Origin: Comamonas sp. 26
Lineage (GTDB): Bacteria > Pseudomonadota > Gammaproteobacteria > Burkholderiales > Burkholderiaceae_C
Direction of reading: 5' to 3'
Assembly: GCF_002754475.1 (NCBI RefSeq)
Contig: NZ_PEFL01000001.1
Coordinates: 186,001 to 250,000, forward strand
Length of the DNA stretch: 64,000 nucleotides
Part shown: positions 33,227 through 41,740 of the stretch, piece by piece
How positions within the stretch are numbered: the first letter of the stretch is position 1
How the letters are laid out: every line of letters starts with the position of its first letter
Program-made: the position numbers and the translations under genes
The notes under the pieces: model-generated
What the model saw: only the letters and a program-made list of their open reading frames with translations
Database searches by the model: none
What the model was told of the DNA's origin: nothing

Positions 33227-34065
33227 CAAGCCAGCCAGCGCTTGCGCCGTTTGTAGCTCTTCACATCCTTGAAACTCTTGCGCTCCCCACCGCCAACGCC
33301 CAGATAAAACTCTTTGACGTCTTCATTGCTGGCCAGATCGGAAGCCGGACCATCCATCACGATGCGGCCGCTTTCCATGATGTAGCCGTAGTCGGCGTAT
33401 TTGAGCGCCATATTGGTGTTCTGCTCGGCCAGCAGGAAGGTGACTTTTTCCTTGCTGTTGAGGTCTTTGACGATGTGGAATACCTCGTCGACGATCTGCG
33501 GGGCAAGGCCCATCGATGGCTCGTCGAGCAGCACCATGCGCGGGTTGCTCATCAGCGCGCGGCCGATGGCGCACATCTGCTGCTCGCCGCCCGATGTGTA
33601 CGCGGCCTGGCTGGTGCGCCGGGTCTTGAGGCGCGGAAAGTAGTTGTAGACCTTCTCCAGATTGGCGGCGATCTCGCCTTTGTCCGTGCGGGTGTAGCTG
33701 CCCGTCAGCAGGTTTTCTTCAATGCTCAGGTGGGCAAAGCAGTGACGGCCTTCCATGACCTGCACCACACCGCGCTTGACCAGATCGGCTGGCGAGAGAT
33801 TGGCAATCTGCTCGCCCTCCAGCGTGATACCGCCCTTGGTGACTTCGCCGCGCTCGCCCTTGAGCAGGTTGGAGATGGCGCGCAGCGTGGTGGTCTTGCC
33901 CGCACCATTGCCGCCCAGTAGCGCCACGATGCTCTGGTGCGGCACCTGCAGCGACACGCCTTTGAGCACCAAAATGACATGGTTGTAGATGACCTCGATG
34001 CCATTGACTTCCACCAGCGGAGCAGGCTTGGCGGAGGCGGAAACTGTGGGCGCTGTATCACTCAT
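33226..34065 (-). CDS. livF: Branched-chain amino acid-type ABC transporter ATP-binding protein LivF
   Basis: 279 residues with Walker A GGNGAGKTT (51-59), the LivF-type signature SGGEQQMCAIGRALMSNP and Walker B MVLLDEPSMGLAPQ. A Ser/Lys/Arg-rich C-terminal tail (SFKDVKSYKRRKRW) extends past the usual end. With LivG it forms the ATPase pair of the importer. It lies downstream of the binding protein gene, from which a terminator-like hairpin separates it, so its level may be lower. Confidence 0.93.
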   Translation of the reverse strand: MSDTAPTVSASAKPAPLVEVNGIEVIYNHVILVLKGVSLQVPHQSIVALLGGNGAGKTTTLRAISNLLKGERGEVTKGGITLEGEQIANLSPADLVKRGVVQVMEGRHCFAHLSIEENLLTGSYTRTDKGEIAANLEKVYNYFPRLKTRRTSQAAYTSGGEQQMCAIGRALMSNPRMVLLDEPSMGLAPQIVDEVFHIVKDLNSKEKVTFLLAEQNTNMALKYADYGYIMESGRIVMDGPASDLASNEDVKEFYLGVGGGERKSFKDVKSYKRRKRWLA

Positions 34066-34088
34066 GGCATCACCTGATGATCTCTAAA

Positions 34089-34127
34089 TTGATAGCTGCT
34101 TCCGTTTGACTGGTAAGCGCTTGAGGC
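34089..34127 (+). repeat. TAGCT/AAGCGC repeat, intergenic copy
   Basis: TTGATAGCTGCTTCCG, a short loop and GGTAAGCGCTTGAGGC form a full 39-base copy between livF and the binding protein gene. Confidence 0.75.
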
Positions 34128-34137
34128 ATGTTTATCT

Positions 34138-34173
34138 TGAAAACAGGCCCAACCCGTAATGGACCGGGCCTGT
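34138..34173 (-). terminator. Terminator-like hairpin between the binding protein gene and livF
   Basis: ACAGGCCC (34143-34150) pairs with GGGCCTGT (34166-34173). Read on the minus strand it follows the binding protein stop by 7 bases and is trailed by TTTTC. It probably causes partial termination inside the operon. Confidence 0.6.
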
Positions 34174-34180
34174 GGGCTGC

Positions 34181-35494
34181 TTAGCTGCAGCTACGTACCT
34201 TGACGTTCTTTTCCTTGGCGTACTTTTCCGCGTATTCCTTGACCAGGGGATCGATCAAGGTCTTGTCGGATTGGTACCAGTCGGAGGTCACTGTGAACTT
34301 GGCACCGTCCCAGGTTGCAATGCGCGCCCAGTCGGCACCCAGGTGGTTGTCGCAGCTGGTCTTGAAGGGGCGAATCATTTTTCCAAAGCCCAGCTCATTG
34401 AGGCGAGCCTGAGTCAGGTTCAAGTTCTCCAGGCCCCAGCGCACTTGCTCGGGCGTCATGACCTTGCCCTTGCCGAACTTTTCCTGCGCGGTGCGGATGG
34501 CCTCGACCTGCAGCATGGAAATCATCATGCCGCGCGTGTGGGCCAGCTGGCCCAGCTCCTTGACATCTTTGGCCGTGCCCTGGTTCTTGTCGTAGACCTG
34601 GGCCTTGACTTCGTCATGTACCTTGTCGCGCTCGGCCGTGTTGTGAATGGTCACGGTGTTGTAACCCTTGGCACCGGCACCGATGTCTTTCACGTCATGA
34701 TCGGAGCCGCCCCACCAGATGGCATACATTTTCTCGCGCGGGTAGCCCGTGGCCTGTGCTTCACGTACGGCCGTGGGTGTCATCACGCCGGCAGACCACA
34801 GCAGCACATAGTCGGGGCGGTTCTGGCGAATTTGCAGCCAGGTCGATTTTTGCTCCACGCCCGGAGCCGTCACGGGCAGCTTGATTAACTCAAAGCCTTC
34901 CTTGGCGGCGCGCTTTTCCAGCAATGGAATGGGCTCCTTGCCATAAGGCGAGTCGTGATAGACGAGGGCGATTTTCTTGCCCTTGAGGCTGCCTTTTTCC
35001 TTCTTCAGAATGTCCTGAATCATGGAATCTGCGGCGGTCCAGTAATTGCCCAGCAGCGGGAAGTTCCACTCGAACACCTTGCCGTCTGCCGATTGCGACA
35101 GGCCATAGCCGGGTGTGACGACGGGAATTTTGTCGCCTACGGCCTTGTCCGTCACGGCAAAGGTAATGCCGGTGGATTGGGTATCAAAACCGGATGCGCC
35201 GCCGTCTTTGCCTTTCAGGCGCTCATAGCATTCCACGCCTTTGGCGGTGTCATAAGCGGTTTCGCATTCTTCAAACTTGATCTTCACCCCATTGATGCCG
35301 CCCTTGGCGTTGATGAGCTTGAGGTAGTCCTGCTTGCCGTCGGCCCATGGGATACCCAGCGGTGCGAACTGGCCGGTGCGGTACACCAGCAGAGGGACAA
35401 ACTGTTCTTGTGCCTGCACTGCGGGCGCAGTCATCAAGGCGCCCATGCTTGCCGCCACAGTAGCGGCAGCCATCGCAACTTTCTTGAACATCAT
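34181..35494 (-). CDS. ABC transporter substrate-binding protein of the Liv-type cluster
   Basis: 437 residues from the ATG at 35494, which has AAGGAGAC at good spacing (a second ATG follows directly). The signal peptide MMFKKVAMAAATVAASMGAL ends at VQAQ. The type I periplasmic fold (VPLLVYRTGQFAPLGIPWAD, GGINGVKIKFEECETAYDT, IALVYHDSPYGKEPIPLLEK) is longer than typical LivK. This longer form usually occurs with acyl-CoA synthetases in clusters for aromatic or fatty acid uptake, as here. The ligand is therefore more likely an organic acid than leucine. Confidence 0.92.
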   Translation of the reverse strand: MMFKKVAMAAATVAASMGALMTAPAVQAQEQFVPLLVYRTGQFAPLGIPWADGKQDYLKLINAKGGINGVKIKFEECETAYDTAKGVECYERLKGKDGGASGFDTQSTGITFAVTDKAVGDKIPVVTPGYGLSQSADGKVFEWNFPLLGNYWTAADSMIQDILKKEKGSLKGKKIALVYHDSPYGKEPIPLLEKRAAKEGFELIKLPVTAPGVEQKSTWLQIRQNRPDYVLLWSAGVMTPTAVREAQATGYPREKMYAIWWGGSDHDVKDIGAGAKGYNTVTIHNTAERDKVHDEVKAQVYDKNQGTAKDVKELGQLAHTRGMMISMLQVEAIRTAQEKFGKGKVMTPEQVRWGLENLNLTQARLNELGFGKMIRPFKTSCDNHLGADWARIATWDGAKFTVTSDWYQSDKTLIDPLVKEYAEKYAKEKNVKVRSCS

Positions 35495-35617
35495 CAACTG
35501 TCTCCTTGGGTTGTTTGGGACAAAGTCCCGGGCAGGCACTCTGTGGTGTCTTAAGAAAAATATGAGCTAAGGCAATGAAAACGGTCTTTGGAACTGGCAA
35601 GAGCCGTCTCAGAGACA

Positions 35618-35706
35618 TCAAGCAAGGGCCACCCCGCAGCGAGGATGCCGTCCTCTTCCCGCGAAGCGAGAGAGGAGGAAGGCTCGAAGCGACTCAGGAG
35701 GTGTTT
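35618..35706 (+). repeat. GC-rich gene-flanking repeat, copy C (long form)
   Basis: AGCAAGGGCCACCCCGCAGC, GATGCCGTCCTCTTCCC, a GCGAAGC centre, GAGGAGGAAGGCTCGAAGC and GACTCAGGAGGTG. It has the extra hairpin between the CCTC and GAGG blocks that copy E also shows. It lies between the permease and binding protein genes. Confidence 0.65.
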
Positions 35707-35710
35707 CATA

Positions 35711-36775
35711 TCAATGTGGGAAGGGCCAGACGCGCAGCTTTTGGCGTGCGGTTGCCCACAGCTTGGCCAATCCATGGGGTTCCACAATCAGGAAGAACAC
35801 GATGAGGGCACCAAAAATCATGTGTTCCAGATAGGTGGCTGTAGCCGTGGACAGGGGAAGACCCAGCCAGTGCGGCACCTGGTTGAGCAGCAGGGGCAGC
35901 AGCACAAAGAAGGCGGCGCCAAAAATGCTGCCAACAATTGAACCCAGACCGCCGATGATGATCATGAAAAGCAGCTGCAGCGAACGATCCAGGCTGAAGG
36001 CTGCGGGCTCCCAGGCACCCAGGTGGACAAAGCCCCAGAGCGCGCCGGCAATGCCGACGATGAAGCTGCTGACGGCAAAGGCCGAAAGCTTGGCGTAGGT
36101 GGGGCGGATGCCGATCACGGCGGCGGCCACATCCATGTCGCGCATGGCCATCCACTCGCGGCCAATGGCGCTGCGCACCAGATTCTTGGCAGCCAGGGCC
36201 AGCACGCACAGCAGCACCAGGCACAGCAGGTACTTCTCCATGGGGGTGTCGATCTGCCAGCTCAAGATGGCCAGCGGCTTGGCACTGACCGAGCCGGACG
36301 AGGAGTTGTTGGTCACCCAGGCGGCGCGGGTGGTCAGCCAGTCCACAAAGAACTGGGCGGCCAGCGTCGCCACGGCCAGGTACAGGCCGCGAATGCGCAG
36401 ACTGGGCAGGCCGAAAATCACGCCGAACACCATGGCCACCACGCCGCCGCCGATCAAGGCCAGCAGCAGTGGCATGCCTTCGATGCGGGCCTGCAGGTTG
36501 TAGGCCGCATAAGCGCCTACAGCCATGAAGGCGGCGGTTCCCAGAGAGATCTGACCGCAATAGCCCACGAGGATGTTGAGCCCCAGTGCACCCAGCGACA
36601 TGATGACGAAGGGAATCAGGATCGCCTGAAAGGTGTAGTCGCTGGCGACAAAGGGGACGATCAGAAAGGCGAAGGCCAGTACCAGCAAGATGGCCCAGCG
36701 GTCTTGCGCCACGCCAAAAATCTGCTGGTCTGCCGCGTAGCTGGTCTTGAATTGGCCGTTTTCACGATAAAACAT
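35711..36775 (-). CDS. livM: Branched-chain amino acid-type ABC permease LivM
   Basis: 354 residues with about ten membrane segments and the LivM landmarks LGLNILVGYCGQISLGTAAF, SLRIRGLYLAVATLAAQFF and GGLGSIVGSIFGAAFF. It pairs with LivH to form the membrane channel. The start is 17 bases downstream of the livH stop. Confidence 0.93.
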   Translation of the reverse strand: MFYRENGQFKTSYAADQQIFGVAQDRWAILLVLAFAFLIVPFVASDYTFQAILIPFVIMSLGALGLNILVGYCGQISLGTAAFMAVGAYAAYNLQARIEGMPLLLALIGGGVVAMVFGVIFGLPSLRIRGLYLAVATLAAQFFVDWLTTRAAWVTNNSSSGSVSAKPLAILSWQIDTPMEKYLLCLVLLCVLALAAKNLVRSAIGREWMAMRDMDVAAAVIGIRPTYAKLSAFAVSSFIVGIAGALWGFVHLGAWEPAAFSLDRSLQLLFMIIIGGLGSIVGSIFGAAFFVLLPLLLNQVPHWLGLPLSTATATYLEHMIFGALIVFFLIVEPHGLAKLWATARQKLRVWPFPH

Positions 36776-36792
36776 AGGTCGTTCCTTCGGCC

Positions 36793-37722
36793 TTAAACGC
36801 GGTCAATGATCTTGTCGCCGAACAGGCCTTGAGGCCGTACCAGCAGAAAGCACAGGGCCAGACCGTAGGCAAACCAGGTCTCGATGCCGCCACCCACCAT
36901 GGGGCCCAGATAGACTTCGGACAGCTTCTCGCCCACGCCGATGATCAGGCCGCCGATGATGGCGCCGGGCAGCGATGTCAGGCCGCCCAGAATCACGACG
37001 GGCAGGGCCTTGAGGGCGACCAGTGACAGCGAATACTGCACGCCCAGTTTGCTGCCCCAGATGATGCCTACGACCAGTGCCACACCACCGGCCACCGACC
37101 AGACGATGACCCAGATGCGCGACAGAGGAATGCCGATGGACTGCGCCGCCTGATGGTCGTCGGCCACGGCGCGCAGGGCGCGGCCGGTCTTGGTTTTCTG
37201 GAAAAACACACTCAGGCAAATCACCAGCACAGCGGCAATGCAGGCGGCGTACAGATCTTCCAGACTGATCATCACGCCGCCGGGGAACAGGCCGTCCATG
37301 ATGAAGATAGGATCTTTGGGCATGCCCACATCAATCTTGTAAACCTCGCTGCCAAAAATCATGGGGCCGAGGCCGTCGAGCAGATAGGCAATGCCCAGCG
37401 TGGCCATCAGCAAGGTGATGGGCTCCTGGTTGACCAGATGACGAAGGGCCAGTCGCTCAATCACCCAGGCCACCACCACCATGAGCGCCAGCGTGACGAT
37501 GATGGCCAGCAGGTTGCCGACCAAGCCGGGCTCCATGCCCAGCCAGCCGGGAATCCACTGCGAAAAGCGTGCCATGGTCAGGGCTGAGAACAGCACCATC
37601 GCACCCTGCGCAAAGTTGAAGACGCCCGAGGCTTTGAAAATCAGCACAAAGCCAATGGCAATCAGCGCGTACAGCGTGCCCACCATGAGGCCGCCGAACA
37701 AGGTTTCTAGAAAAAATCCCAT
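36793..37722 (-). CDS. livH: Branched-chain amino acid-type ABC permease LivH
   Basis: 309 residues with the LivH pattern: GLMVGTLYALIAIGFVLIFK, ASGVFNFAQGAMVLFSA, ADDHQAAQSIGIPLSRIW and GLTSLPGAIIGGLIIGVGE, and about eight membrane segments. It forms the channel with LivM. A GC-rich repeat lies between it and livG upstream. Confidence 0.94.
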   Translation of the reverse strand: MGFFLETLFGGLMVGTLYALIAIGFVLIFKASGVFNFAQGAMVLFSALTMARFSQWIPGWLGMEPGLVGNLLAIIVTLALMVVVAWVIERLALRHLVNQEPITLLMATLGIAYLLDGLGPMIFGSEVYKIDVGMPKDPIFIMDGLFPGGVMISLEDLYAACIAAVLVICLSVFFQKTKTGRALRAVADDHQAAQSIGIPLSRIWVIVWSVAGGVALVVGIIWGSKLGVQYSLSLVALKALPVVILGGLTSLPGAIIGGLIIGVGEKLSEVYLGPMVGGGIETWFAYGLALCFLLVRPQGLFGDKIIDRV

Positions 37723-37756
37723 GACTGCTCCTGTCAGTTATCCGTGGAGCCGTCCC

Positions 37757-37845
37757 AGCGAGGGACAGCCAGCAAGGGCCGCCCCGCAGCAAAGGCTGTC
37801 GTTCCCCTTGGGGGACGATGCGAAGCGGCTCAGGGGGTATCTCAT
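37757..37845 (+). repeat. GC-rich gene-flanking repeat, copy D (short form)
   Basis: AGCAAGGGCCGCCCCGCAGC, AAAGGCTGTCGTTCCCCTT, GGGGGACGATGCGAAGC and GGCTCAGGGGGTATC. This is the cleanest short copy and lies between livG and livH. Confidence 0.7.
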
Positions 37846-37846
37846 T

Positions 37847-38632
37847 TCAGTGGCCAGCGCCCAGATAGGCCCGGATCACGTCTTCGTTGTTGCGTACTTC
37901 ATCGGGGGCACCGTCGCCAATTTTTTTGCCGTAATCCAGCACCACGACGCGGTCCGAGATGTCCATCACCACGCCCATGTCGTGCTCAATCAGCACGATG
38001 GTGGTGCCGAACTCTTCATTTACGTCAAGGATGAAGCGGCACATGTCCTGCTTTTCTTCCACGTTCATGCCGGCCATGGGCTCGTCCAGCAGCAGCACTT
38101 GCGGCTCCATGGCGAGGGCTCGGCCAAGGTCCACCCGCTTTTGCAGGCCGTAGGGCAGTTGGCCCACAGGGGTCTTGCGCCAGGCCTGGATTTCAAGAAA
38201 GTCGATGATGTGCTCGACAAACTCGCGGTGCTGCATTTCCTCACGCTGTGCAGGACCAAGGCGCAATGCCTGCATGAGAATATTGCTCTTAATTTTGAGA
38301 TTGCGGCCGGTCATGATGTTGTCGATCACGCTCATGCCTTTGAACAGCGCCAGATTCTGAAAGGTGCGCGCTACGCCCATCTCTGCAACCTGCCGACTGT
38401 TCATGTGGTTGAAGGTCTGGCCACGAAAAGTGATGGAGCCTTCGGACGGCGTGTAGACACCGTTGATGCAGTTGAGCATGGAGCTTTTTCCGGCACCGTT
38501 GGGGCCAATGATGGCGCGGATTTCATGCTCTTTGACGTTGAAAGAAATATCGGTCAGAGCCTTGACGCCGCCAAAGCGCAGGCTGATGTTCTTGATGTCC
38601 AGAATCACGTCGCCAGCGGTTTTTGTATTCAT
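37847..38632 (-). CDS. livG: Branched-chain amino acid-type ABC transporter ATP-binding protein LivG
   Basis: 261 residues with Walker A GPNGAGKSS, the Liv-type ARTFQNLALFKGMSV, the signature LPYGLQKRVDLGRALAMEP (weak Y-G form usual for LivG) and Walker B VLLLDEPMAGMN. It starts 11 bases after the acyl-CoA synthetase stop, so the two are probably co-transcribed. Confidence 0.93.
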   Translation of the reverse strand: MNTKTAGDVILDIKNISLRFGGVKALTDISFNVKEHEIRAIIGPNGAGKSSMLNCINGVYTPSEGSITFRGQTFNHMNSRQVAEMGVARTFQNLALFKGMSVIDNIMTGRNLKIKSNILMQALRLGPAQREEMQHREFVEHIIDFLEIQAWRKTPVGQLPYGLQKRVDLGRALAMEPQVLLLDEPMAGMNVEEKQDMCRFILDVNEEFGTTIVLIEHDMGVVMDISDRVVVLDYGKKIGDGAPDEVRNNEDVIRAYLGAGH

Positions 38633-38643
38633 GAAAATTCCTC

Positions 38644-40581
38644 TCAGGCGACGGCTTTGACGGCGGCGGGATGGATGCTTGCATCCACGATGGACAGCGT
38701 GGCGCTGACGCTGCCGGTGCGGCCGTCCTCAAACTTCACCAGCGTCTCAATGAACTGCTCTTTTTTGCCCGTGTACAGTGCCTCAATCAGCACGCCGTAT
38801 TTGTCGGCAATGAAGTTGCGGCGCACCTTGCGGGTACGGGTCAGCTCGTCGTCATCGGGGTCCAGCTCTTTGTGCAGCACCAGAAAGCGCGCTACCTGGG
38901 TGTCGGCCATGCCGGGCTCGCTGGCCAGGTCGGCGTTGACCTGGCCGATGCATTCGGCCACCAGTTCCAGAACCTTGGCCTTGCTGGCCAGATCGACATA
39001 ACCGCCATAGGGCAGGCCCTGGCGCTCGGCCCAGTTGCCGACAGCTTCATAGTCGATGTTGATGAAGGCGCAGACCTCGTCCTTGCCATGGCCAAAGCAC
39101 ACGGCTTCCTTGATGTGGGGGAAGAACTTGAGCTTGTTTTCGATGTAGTTGGGCGCAAACATGGCACCGCGGCTGGTCTTGCCTACGTCCTTGGCGCGGT
39201 CGATGATGCGCAGCTGGCCGCTGGCGTCGATCACGCCGGCATCGCCGGTGTGAAAGTAGCCGTTGGCATCCATCACTTCGGCCGTTGCGTCGGGGCGCTT
39301 GTAGTACTCCTTGAGCACGGATACGCCCTTGACCAGTACCTCGCCGTTGTCGGCAATTTTTAGCTCAATACCGGGTGCTGCCTGTCCCACGCTGGAGAGT
39401 TCAACCTGCCCGTCGCGCTGCAGGCAGACATAGGCGCAGGTCTCGGTCTGGCCATAGAGCTGCTTGAGGTTGATGCCGATGGAGCGAAAGAAGCGAAACA
39501 GCTCAGGGCCGATGGCCGCACCCGCCGTATAGGCCACCCGAATGCGCGACAGACCCATGGCGTTGCGCAGCGGCCCGTAGATGAAGAGATTGCCCAGCTG
39601 GTACTTGAGCCGGTCGATGGCGCCCACGCTCTTGCCATCCAGAATGTCCGAGCCCACGCGGCGGGCCACGCCCATGGCCTTGGCGTACATCCATTGCTTG
39701 AGTGGCGACGCGTCTTCCATGCGGATGGAGACCGAAGTCAGCATGCCTTCGAAAATGCGGGGCGGCGCAAAGTAGTAGCTGGGGCCAATCTCGCGCAGGT
39801 CGATGGAGATGGTGGCCGCAGATTCCGGGCAGTTGATGGTGAAACCCGCCACCAGCCACTGCGCAAAGGAAAACAGATGGTCACCGACCCAGGCTGGGGG
39901 CAGGTAGCAGATGACGTTGTCTGAAGCATTGAGCTTATCGGTCTGCGCACCGCCGCGAGCGGATTCGCCAAAGCTGGCGTGAGTCTGGCACACGCCCTTG
40001 GGTTTGCCGGTGGTGCCCGAGGTGTAGAGGATGACCGAGACATCCTCAGGTTGAACGGCCTGAATCATGGCCTCATACGCACCGGTGTTTTGCGCATCCC
40101 ACTCTTTGCCCTTGGCCAGCAGATCTTCGGTGCTGATGAGACCGGGCTGGTCGTACTTGCGCAGGCCACGCGGGTCGTCATAAATGATGTGGCGAATGCT
40201 GGCAACGCTCTCGCGCACTTCCAGCAGCTTGTCCACCTGCTCCTGATTTTCAGCAAAGGCAAACGCGATTTCTGCGTCCTCCATCACAAACATCATCTCG
40301 GCGGCCACGGCATCCTGGTACAGCGGGATGGGAACAGCCCCGCAGGCCTGCACCGCCAGAAAACCCATGTAGACATGCGGGCGGTTGTCGCTGATAAAAG
40401 CCAGGTTCTGTCCTCGTGCAAGCCCCAGCGCACGCAGGCCGCAGGCCATGTGGCGCACGGTTTGGGCGGCTTCGCGCCAGCTCCAGGTTTGCCAGATGCC
40501 GTACTCCTTCTCACGCAAGGCGGGCGCATCGGGGCGCTCTGTCGCGTGCTTGAGCAGCAGTTGCGGAAACGTGGTTGTCAT
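38644..40581 (-). CDS. Long-chain acyl-CoA synthetase-like AMP-binding protein
   Basis: 645 residues from the ATG at 40581. The adenylation motif ILYTSGTTGKPKGVCQTHAS, the adenylate-binding YGQTETCAYVCL and the YFHTGDAGVIDASGQLRIIDR segment define an acyl-CoA synthetase of the long-chain (AMP-dependent, about 650 residue) type. It ends with a C-terminal domain (TRTRKVRRNFIADKYGVLIEAL). It would turn the imported acid into a CoA ester, trapping it in the cell (vectorial acylation). It opens the operon ligase-livGHM-binding protein-livF-ligase. Confidence 0.92.
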   Translation of the reverse strand: MTTTFPQLLLKHATERPDAPALREKEYGIWQTWSWREAAQTVRHMACGLRALGLARGQNLAFISDNRPHVYMGFLAVQACGAVPIPLYQDAVAAEMMFVMEDAEIAFAFAENQEQVDKLLEVRESVASIRHIIYDDPRGLRKYDQPGLISTEDLLAKGKEWDAQNTGAYEAMIQAVQPEDVSVILYTSGTTGKPKGVCQTHASFGESARGGAQTDKLNASDNVICYLPPAWVGDHLFSFAQWLVAGFTINCPESAATISIDLREIGPSYYFAPPRIFEGMLTSVSIRMEDASPLKQWMYAKAMGVARRVGSDILDGKSVGAIDRLKYQLGNLFIYGPLRNAMGLSRIRVAYTAGAAIGPELFRFFRSIGINLKQLYGQTETCAYVCLQRDGQVELSSVGQAAPGIELKIADNGEVLVKGVSVLKEYYKRPDATAEVMDANGYFHTGDAGVIDASGQLRIIDRAKDVGKTSRGAMFAPNYIENKLKFFPHIKEAVCFGHGKDEVCAFINIDYEAVGNWAERQGLPYGGYVDLASKAKVLELVAECIGQVNADLASEPGMADTQVARFLVLHKELDPDDDELTRTRKVRRNFIADKYGVLIEALYTGKKEQFIETLVKFEDGRTGSVSATLSIVDASIHPAAVKAVA

Positions 40582-40810
40582 GCCGGGTCCTTTGGGTCTT
40601 GGGAGCGCCGGCGTGATGAACACCCGGAACCTGAAGTCTTGCAGTCATGCTAAGGATGACTTTGACGCCAGGATGTCTGTTGGGCGACAATTTGAGGGAA
40701 AGCCTTCATAGTGAATATCCGCTGTGGCAAATGCTGCTGAAAACGGTGCATTTGCTGCCTCGTGGAAATCCCGCTTTTGCATCGGCCCGGCTTTGGCAAT
40801 GCTGCATGCC

Positions 40811-41542
40811 ATGAGTCAAGAACTGTCATTGCATCAAAGGCGTCGCAAGCCTTTGGATGTGGAGCTGGAGGGTATTCCGTGGTGGCCGGTGCTGCTGCCC
40901 CTTGAGCGCGAGAACGTGCAGCGCGTGCTGGTGGTGGGGGATGCCGAGCCCGGAGACTATGTCTGCCGCACCGGCCATTCGCCGACCTACTGGTTTGGCG
41001 TGGTTGATGGTCTGTTCAAGATGAACACCGAGAACGCCGACGGTGTCAGCATGACGCTGGCCGGGCTGCCGCCAGGCGGCTGGTTTGGCGAGGGAACGGT
41101 CATCAAGCGCGAGCCTTATCGCTACAACGTGCAGGCCTTGCGCAAAAGCGTGGTGGGCGGCTTGCCCATTGACATGTTTCACTGGCTGCTTGATCACTCC
41201 ATTGGCTTTAACCGCTTTGTGATGAACCAGCTCAATGAACGACTGGGCCAGTTCATCGCTGCGCGCGAGATTGACCGCATGAGCAACCCCGACCTGCGCG
41301 TGGCGCGCAGTCTGGCCGCGCTGTTTAACCCCTTGCTTTACCCCGGCGTGGGGCAGGTGCTGCGCATTACTCAGCAGGAACTTGCCAATCTCGTCGGTTT
41401 GTCGCGTCAGCGCGTGAACGAGGCGCTGTCTGTGCTGCAGCGCGAGCGGGTGATTCAGATCGAGTACGGCGGCCTGCGTGTGCTCGACCTTGAAGCGCTG
41501 CGTTATGGCCAATTCAGCTCGCCGCGCAAGGCTGTGGCCTGA
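40811..41542 (+). CDS. Crp/Fnr family transcriptional regulator
   Basis: 243 residues from the ATG at 40811; earlier in-frame ATGs at 40799 and 40724 have no better ribosome binding site. The N-terminal cyclic-nucleotide-binding-like beta-barrel (VLVVGDAEPGDYVCRTGHSP, GLPPGGWFGEGTVIK) is followed by a winged helix with ITQQELANLVGLSRQRVNEA. There is no Fnr-type N-terminal Cys cluster, so oxygen sensing through Fe-S is unlikely. It is divergent from the ligase/Liv operon across 229 bases and is the natural candidate for its regulator. Confidence 0.9.
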   Translation: MSQELSLHQRRRKPLDVELEGIPWWPVLLPLERENVQRVLVVGDAEPGDYVCRTGHSPTYWFGVVDGLFKMNTENADGVSMTLAGLPPGGWFGEGTVIKREPYRYNVQALRKSVVGGLPIDMFHWLLDHSIGFNRFVMNQLNERLGQFIAAREIDRMSNPDLRVARSLAALFNPLLYPGVGQVLRITQQELANLVGLSRQRVNEALSVLQRERVIQIEYGGLRVLDLEALRYGQFSSPRKAVA

Positions 41543-41740
41543 TGCTTGCTATGAAGTTTGCGCCAACTCCATGCTCTTGGCGTAAGGTGTTGATTCCATG
41601 GCGCTTGTGGGCGCAGCCAGAAAGCTTCAACACGTTCTGAAGCAAGCTGCGCTGGCCTCTTGTCCTAAAACCCAGTGCCACGCTGGAATTGTGGATAACT
41701 TTCGCCTCGCGTACGCGCGTTGCGCGAAAATAGCGGCCAA

